The notes under the pieces: model-generated
What the model was told of the DNA's origin: nothing
Seen by the model: the letters and a program-made list of their open reading frames with translations, nothing else
Database searches by the model: none
Shown: positions 59,409 to 64,000 of the stretch, one piece after another
Layout: each line of letters starts with the position of its first letter
Numbering within the stretch: the stretch's first letter is position 1
NCBI RefSeq assembly: GCF_015645385.1
Contig: NZ_JADOET010000007.1
Span: forward strand, 1 to 64,000
Reading direction: 5' to 3'
DNA from: Winogradskyella marina
GTDB lineage: Bacteria > Bacteroidota > Bacteroidia > Flavobacteriales > Flavobacteriaceae
DNA length: 64,000 nt
Made by a program: the position numbers and the translations under genes

Positions 59409-59416
59409 CAAAGTTA
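59409..59416 (-). promoter_or_regulatory. -7 box of the paa operon promoter
   Basis: TAACTTTG on the minus strand, matching TAnnTTTG. The -33 region is weak. It is next to the operator and 100 bp upstream of paaE. Confidence 0.55.
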
Positions 59417-59489
59417 TAAAATATATTCTAAAGTTTTTGTTAATTCGATTTTCTGAATGCCATTGACTAAGAAAATAATAATTTATTAG

Positions 59490-60062
59490 CTATTCTTTGG
59501 CAATACCATTAATGAGAATATTACTTAGGTCGTCCGTTAATTCTTTGAGATTAATAACCTCTTTCTTTGGAATCCAGATATAAAGCGAACGTAATGTAGT
59601 GAGTATGGAAAACATCATGACATCTGGTTTTGCATGGATAATTTCTCCTGATTTTATACCGTCTTCTAAAATGGTTTTGAAGTCGTTTTCATAATCGCTG
59701 CGTAGTTTTTTGTAGTAAGTTAGTTGTGATTCGAGATGCATCCAATCGTTATTTAAGGATGCCATACCGTAGCTGTTTTTACTTGAAATATGAACGTGTA
59801 GTTCAATAATTTTTTTAAGCTTATTGATGCAAGTTTCATTGGACTCACTAATTTGCTTCATGCCTTGTGTGAAGGTTTCCGCTAAAGAAATGATAATACG
59901 TTCTAATATGTCTTGTTTCGACTCTATGTGATTATAAAGACTCGCTGCCTTAATATCCATTGCCGTAGCTAAATGGCGCATGGTAACCGCACTATAACCT
60001 TTTTCTTTAAAGAGCTTAGCGGCTACGCGTATGATTTCTTGTTGTCTGGTTTCTGGTTTCAT
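59490..60062 (-). CDS. TetR/AcrR-family regulator, probable PaaR
   Basis: The 190-residue protein has an N-terminal HTH (RQQEIIRVAAKLFKEKGYSA to IKAASLYNHIESKQDILERI) and an all-helical ligand domain. Position directly upstream of the paa run, next to an operator-like palindrome, makes it the likely repressor released by phenylacetyl-CoA, as for PaaR in other bacteria. The ligand is inferred from context. It is transcribed in the same direction as the pathway genes. Confidence 0.85.
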   Translation of the reverse strand: MKPETRQQEIIRVAAKLFKEKGYSAVTMRHLATAMDIKAASLYNHIESKQDILERIIISLAETFTQGMKQISESNETCINKLKKIIELHVHISSKNSYGMASLNNDWMHLESQLTYYKKLRSDYENDFKTILEDGIKSGEIIHAKPDVMMFSILTTLRSLYIWIPKKEVINLKELTDDLSNILINGIAKE

Positions 60063-60093
60063 AACTATTGAAGAGCACTAAAATAAGAAGATT

Positions 60094-60124
60094 TTTGAGT
60101 TGAAATCAAAATAATGTAACTTTG
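60094..60124 (+). promoter_or_regulatory. promoter of the rhodanese gene with overlapping short palindrome
   Basis: TTTG (60094-60097), 19 nt, TAACTTTG (60117-60124): a full match to the Bacteroidetes promoter. GTAACTTTGGTTAC (60116-60129) forms a short palindrome over the -7 box. Confidence 0.7.
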
Positions 60125-60175
60125 GTTACGTTTCATCTTGAATGCTTTTACGAGTTTTGACAAAAATTAAATACT

Positions 60176-60484
60176 ATGGGATTATTAAATGCACTATTTG
60201 GGAAATCGACTAATAACGTTGCAGAATACATTGAAAAAGGTGCTATTATTTTAGATGTTAGAACCAAAAGTGAATATGAAGGTGGACATATAAAAAACGC
60301 ATTACATATTCCTGTTCAAGAATTGGGTAATAGAATTGATGAAATTAAAAAATTAAACAAACCTGTAATTGCTTATTGTGCAAGTGGTATGCGTTCTGGC
60401 AGTGCTTCGAGTATGTTAAAATCTAATGGTATTGATGCCATAAATGGTGGTGGCATAAGCAGCTTGCAACGAAAGTTAGTTTAA
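60176..60484 (+). CDS. rhodanese-like sulfurtransferase
   Basis: The 102-residue single-domain rhodanese has LDVRTKSEYEGGHIKNALHI and the active-site loop CASGMRSGSAS with C68. It could carry persulfide sulfur in the cytoplasm (no signal peptide). It is divergent from the TetR gene and converges with the DUF4230 gene at 3 bp. No link to phenylacetate metabolism is evident. Confidence 0.9.
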   Translation: MGLLNALFGKSTNNVAEYIEKGAIILDVRTKSEYEGGHIKNALHIPVQELGNRIDEIKKLNKPVIAYCASGMRSGSASSMLKSNGIDAINGGGISSLQRKLV

Positions 60485-60487
60485 GAA

Positions 60488-61111
60488 CTAATCTACCAAA
60501 CCTTCAAAATTCTGTAACTGAATTACATCTTCAATTGGGCTTTCATTGTATTGTAACGTCCATCCTAAGGATTTAGTTAATATCAAAAATTTAGATAACT
60601 CAGTTATTAATCTATTTTGGGCGTTTGATTTTAAGTCGGACGCTTCAATTCTTTTCATCAAGGATTTTTTTACAGTATCCTTAATATTATTATAATCCTT
60701 TGCTTCAAACTGATTTAGGAAATCGGCTTGTACATCGTAATATTCAAAATCGGGATTGATTTTAATTTCTTCTTTAGGAATACTTGTAATTTGAAGGGTC
60801 TTAGTAGTTTCATCAATTTTATATTCAATTTCACTTAAATCATAAGCTACAGTGACATCTGCATTAACAACGACTAATGCTTTCTTTTCAGCGGACATTA
60901 AATCTCCAAAAATAGCTTTAGAATTCTTATAACTAAAGACTTCAGAAAAGTGCCCTTCGGTGACTACTAATTTTCCAACATTTTTAATTTGTTCTTGAAT
61001 TAAAGCACTGTGTTCTTCTATAACAATTTCAGCTTCTTTTTTGTCTTCACAATATTTAAATGTGAATAAAACAACTAAGGTAATTATGACACCAAATACA
61101 ATTTTTCGCAT
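60488..61111 (-). CDS. DUF4230 membrane-anchored protein
   Basis: The 207-residue protein has one N-terminal membrane helix (KIVFGVIITLVVLFTFKYC) and an extracytoplasmic part fitting DUF4230: VVTEGHFSEVFSYKN, ALVVVNADVTVAYDLSEIEY and KTLQITSIPKEEIKINPDFEYYD, then FLILTKSLGWTLQYNE. The family is common in Bacteroidetes and Firmicutes; its function is unknown. Confidence 0.82.
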   Translation of the reverse strand: MRKIVFGVIITLVVLFTFKYCEDKKEAEIVIEEHSALIQEQIKNVGKLVVTEGHFSEVFSYKNSKAIFGDLMSAEKKALVVVNADVTVAYDLSEIEYKIDETTKTLQITSIPKEEIKINPDFEYYDVQADFLNQFEAKDYNNIKDTVKKSLMKRIEASDLKSNAQNRLITELSKFLILTKSLGWTLQYNESPIEDVIQLQNFEGLVD

Positions 61112-61340
61112 AAGCTAATTTAAACAAATTACAGTTCAACACACCTTAAATTAGGCATAATTAAATCTTGTTTTTTTGCTTTACATCGTTAGTGACTGTT
61201 TATTATCTATGAAAAACGCAAGACACCCTATATAAGTGCAAGCTAAGTATTTAGGCCCTAAATTAGTCTCTATATACGCAAGTAGTGTTATCCAAAAACA
61301 AACTATTTGTAAGCCCGTAAACATAAAAATAGTGATTATT

Positions 61341-62108
61341 ATGATTAAAAACATAAGTATATTACTCGTCCTACTTCTGACCTCAATTAGTTATGGTCAA
61401 AATATTACATTAATCAAAAACACCAATCCAAAAGCTAAAGAGTTATTACACGGTTTAAACACTACTAAGGATAGCTTAATGCTAGAGTGCGATACTAAAA
61501 TTAAAAATGTTGAAATTTTTAATGGTGAGTACGATTTAATAACAACAGTAGAAGCTAATAAGGCACAGATTTCTTTAAAAGATTTACCAATAGGAGAATT
61601 TGTTATAGAAACCAAATTAGCAAACAAGGTAATAATTATAGAATTAATAAAATACGGAAATTACAACAGTTCTTATTCTAACAAATCGCTCAGCACTAAT
61701 CAAATGATAGAAGGCAAAGGCATGATGTTAGATGAAGAATTAAAGGTCATTAAGAGTACTCCTAAAACAAGCATTGCGTTTTTGTTAACTCGTCAGAACT
61801 CAGAACACGAGAACAGAAAAAATCAACGATATTTCTGGACCGAAGCACAAATAAACAATGATAGCGGCTCTAGTAAAACAATGCGTTTAGTGGATCAGCA
61901 ATCCGTGGAAGCTATGATTCTTAGGCATAAATTAGAGGTAAAAAGTGATTCTGGAAAATTAAATAAGTTAACCATCTGGGAAGTTTACGACAAAAGTGAA
62001 TTTATGGAAAATCAGGTTTCTAACCCAGAATTTGTGTACTCATCGGCTACAGATATATTTAACCCAACCCCTTATTTTATGACCAGTCAAAATATTCAAA
62101 ATTTATAG
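61341..62108 (+). CDS. exported protein, paralogue A of a flavobacterial pair
   Basis: The 255-residue precursor begins MIKNISILLVLLLTSISYGQ, a signal peptide; the frame opens 35 codons earlier but that extension has no function I can see. The N-terminal part LIKNTNPKAKELLHGLNTTK and the C-terminal MRLVDQQSVEAMILRHKLEV, SGKLNKLTIWEVYDKSEF are shared with the next gene. The middle (about 110-165) differs. Family not recognised; probably periplasmic or surface-located. Confidence 0.7.
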   Translation: MIKNISILLVLLLTSISYGQNITLIKNTNPKAKELLHGLNTTKDSLMLECDTKIKNVEIFNGEYDLITTVEANKAQISLKDLPIGEFVIETKLANKVIIIELIKYGNYNSSYSNKSLSTNQMIEGKGMMLDEELKVIKSTPKTSIAFLLTRQNSEHENRKNQRYFWTEAQINNDSGSSKTMRLVDQQSVEAMILRHKLEVKSDSGKLNKLTIWEVYDKSEFMENQVSNPEFVYSSATDIFNPTPYFMTSQNIQNL

Positions 62109-62274
62109 TCGTATTTCTAACTGTTAGAGCTTATTAACAACAAAATTAGACCCTTTTAAACAGGACGACTACAGCATCTTATACGATATATATGTGTTAT
62201 ATCGATAGACACAGCACATTAACTAAAAAACGTACCACGTATCTATAATAAAATGTAACACACTAAAAAGTAAA

Positions 62275-62282
62275 TAACTTTG
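62275..62282 (+). promoter_or_regulatory. -7 box upstream of paralogue B
   Basis: TAACTTTG, 73 bp before the ATG at 62356. The -33 TTG is not obvious. Confidence 0.35.
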
Positions 62283-62355
62283 CTTATAATGTTAAAACAA
62301 ATTATAGGATTTGTTTGATGATAAAATTGTTTCCCAAAACAAAAACCTACTTATT

Positions 62356-63330
62356 ATGAGACTACTATACTTTATTGTATTGTTATTTTTGTCATCCATA
62401 GTTTATGGTCAAAAATCTGTATTACTTCAAAATACGAATACACGAGCTCAAGAGCTTAAACACTACCTCAACAAAACAGAAGACAGTATTGCCTTTAAGT
62501 GCGACCGTACTATCTACGAACTTATGGTTTTTAATGAAGAAGGTTTTGAACGCGTCATAAAGGTTAAAGATACAGTAGCGCAAATAAAAATTTCCGACAT
62601 ACCTGTTGGGCGTTATGCCATTGAAGCCGTATTACGAGACAAGTTAATTATTATAACATTATTAAGAAATGAATCGTTTGACTTAGAAGAACCTACCCCA
62701 TTAATAGCTAGACCTCATCGCCTTAATCACAATAAAATAATAAAACCAAAAAACATAATTGCTAGTGCTGAAAATGCACCTAAAAAACTTAAAACATATA
62801 TAAAAGGACCTGCAAGATTAGATTCTTTAACCCACCAAACACTCTTTGGAACTGAAAATAACAAAGGTCGAACAGACTTGAGCTTATCGGGAAAAAAGGC
62901 AACACCTGTGACTGAAACATCAAAGCGGACTATTAACACACAAAAAACTGATCTCATTAGCAATAGGATTCCTTCATATCCAACTGAAGCAGCAAAATCT
63001 ACATTACCAAGACAACCACAAACAAGAGCAGAGGATTCTAAAACGAACAATTCGAAATACTGGGTGGTTTACAAAATGAACAATGGCATACGTTCTGAAA
63101 AGGTGCTAAAAATAGCAGACCAAAAGACCGTTGACCGCATGATTCTTAAGAATGAAATTGACCGAAAAACCAAATCGGGTCAGTTAAATGAACTAACGGT
63201 TTGGGAAATATATGATACAACTAATTTTGCACGACACAAAAGAATGAACCAAACAAATTATATGAACATTGAGTCAGATAGTTTTAATTTAGTTCCTTAC
63301 TATAAAGTGGAAAATATCTCAAATAATTAA
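62356..63330 (+). CDS. exported protein, paralogue B of a flavobacterial pair
   Basis: The 324-residue precursor begins MRLLYFIVLLFLSSIVYGQ (signal peptide). A TTG-started extension from 62311 is not needed. It shares LLQNTNTRAQELKHYLNKTE and the C-terminal VLKIADQKTVDRMILKNEID, SGQLNELTVWEIYDTTNF with paralogue A, but its middle is a longer, basic, Ser/Thr/Pro-rich linker (about 125-235). The two genes arose by tandem duplication. Function unknown. Confidence 0.7.
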   Translation: MRLLYFIVLLFLSSIVYGQKSVLLQNTNTRAQELKHYLNKTEDSIAFKCDRTIYELMVFNEEGFERVIKVKDTVAQIKISDIPVGRYAIEAVLRDKLIIITLLRNESFDLEEPTPLIARPHRLNHNKIIKPKNIIASAENAPKKLKTYIKGPARLDSLTHQTLFGTENNKGRTDLSLSGKKATPVTETSKRTINTQKTDLISNRIPSYPTEAAKSTLPRQPQTRAEDSKTNNSKYWVVYKMNNGIRSEKVLKIADQKTVDRMILKNEIDRKTKSGQLNELTVWEIYDTTNFARHKRMNQTNYMNIESDSFNLVPYYKVENISNN

Positions 63331-63332
63331 GC

Positions 63333-63668
63333 TTACTTTTTAAGCTCTAGTTTTTCGGCAAAATAATCACAAAAATCTTTCATATCTCCAGTCATTTTTT
63401 CATCTTGAGTTGCTCTTAAAAATGAATCGCTCATGGTTACTAAAGTTTGATGAAAAAACACTTTCATTTCATCTACAGGCATATCTTTAGTCCATAAATC
63501 TATTTTCAACGTTTCTTGCTCATTACTATCCCAAACGGACAACATAATCGCCTTAGCCTCTTCATTATTAACTCCACCATCTTGGGCTGACCAATTTAGT
63601 TTCTCTGGAACTCTATTCTCATCGAGTTCAACGTTTAATACTATTTTAGATTTTATAACTTTAGACAT
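63333..63668 (-). CDS. gldC: gliding motility protein GldC
   Basis: The 111-residue cytoplasmic protein reads SKVIKSKIVLNVELDENRVP, EKLNWSAQDGGVNNEEAKAI and MLSVWDSNEQETLKIDLWTK, matching GldC. In Flavobacterium johnsoniae GldC supports gliding but is not strictly essential. Its start codon shares one base with the gldB stop (TAATG), so translation is coupled. Confidence 0.93.
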   Translation of the reverse strand: MSKVIKSKIVLNVELDENRVPEKLNWSAQDGGVNNEEAKAIMLSVWDSNEQETLKIDLWTKDMPVDEMKVFFHQTLVTMSDSFLRATQDEKMTGDMKDFCDYFAEKLELKK

Positions 63669-64000
63669 TACTTTTTGGGTTTAAATTTAGATTTTGTAAA
63701 TATTTCTTTAGGCGCTGTTTGCATAATTTTCATCAGATCGTCTCCTGAAACTTCTGCATAAGCTTTTACAATTTGCCAGCCAATATACTGACCTAATCGT
63801 CCTGGAGACTCATTATCTAATTCGAGATAAAACTTTGAAAACGGAGCATCCGCAATAAAACGGTTTGGTAATTTAGGATCTGTGCTGTACAATAATTCCT
63901 TTTCAATAAAATAACTCCAAATAGGACTTTCATTTGCTTCGGCCCATTTTATCTGATCTTCAGAGTACCCAATTTTTTCGGCGTCTGTTTTAAACGGAAT
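63668..64000 (-). CDS. gldB: gliding motility lipoprotein GldB (3' part, cut by window end)
   Basis: The frame runs to the window edge without a start. The visible 110 residues include EDQIKWAEANESPIWSYFIE, LPNRFIADAPFSKFYLELDN, ESPGRLGQYIGWQIVKAYAE and VSGDDLMKIMQTAPKEIFTK, the C-terminal half of GldB. The Met at 63892 is internal. gldB and gldC are neighbours in other Flavobacteriia; the pair is consistent with the T9SS substrate earlier in the window. Confidence 0.9.
   Translation of the reverse strand: MPFKTDAEKIGYSEDQIKWAEANESPIWSYFIEKELLYSTDPKLPNRFIADAPFSKFYLELDNESPGRLGQYIGWQIVKAYAEVSGDDLMKIMQTAPKEIFTKSKFKPKK

Overview
The window is AT-rich DNA from a member of the Bacteroidetes, almost certainly a marine Flavobacteriaceae. 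The evidence is a SusC/SusD pair, a subtilase with a type IX secretion (T9SS) C-terminal sorting domain, gldB/gldC, many short-signal lipoproteins, promoters of the Bacteroidetes form (TTG, about 19 nt, TAnnTTTG), few Shine-Dalgarno sites, and lineage-typical proteins such as the 562-residue lysyl-tRNA synthetase and the fused E1 alpha/beta subunit. I cannot name a genus.

Layout. 0.4-10.5 kb (minus strand): an outer-membrane porin, a T9SS subtilase and a SusC-SusD-lipoprotein uptake operon. 10.7-18.3 kb (plus): rnhB, cell-envelope proteins (OmpA family, lipoproteins), a nucleoid-associated protein and, 1.5 kb further on, a decayed second copy of its 3' end. 18.3-36.3 kb: housekeeping and envelope genes (DUF1275, lipB, a Pmp3 protein, lysS, a diheme lipoprotein, a large zinc metalloprotease, hemL, a LysM glucosaminidase, hutU, a SulP transporter, a cold-shock protein). 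This part has ordinary rho-independent terminators and almost no repeats.

36.4-42.6 kb: branched-chain amino/2-oxo acid catabolism (fused E1, ilvE, E2) divergent from an Lrp-type regulator. 43.5-60 kb: a nearly complete phenylacetate (PA-CoA) pathway. It has paaY, then a minus-strand run paaE-A-B-C-D-G-H-I-J-Z-F, controlled by a TetR-type regulator (paaR) with a clear palindromic operator at the paaE transcription start. PA-CoA ligase (paaK) is not in the window. A PLP lyase and a YpfJ-type metallopeptidase sit inside the run. 60-64 kb: a rhodanese, DUF4230, two paralogous exported proteins, gldC and the end of gldB.

The most unusual feature is the dense repeat population between about 38 and 59 kb. 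At least eight families of short palindromic or tandem repeats fill nearly every junction of the bkd/paa run, and most begin within about 11 nt of a stop codon. They are nested inside each other, carry loops that vary but stay self-complementary, and three lie in frame inside genes (E1, E2, paaH). Three small ORFs of the kind seen as selfish or accessory elements sit among them: one GIY-YIG nuclease, inserted at the 5' end of the E2 gene inside a 91-bp direct duplication that leaves E2 intact, and two four-helix-bundle (S23/IVP-like) proteins bounded by inverted arrays of short repeats. This looks like a layered repeat-plus-small-ORF mobile system and is the best candidate here for something undescribed.
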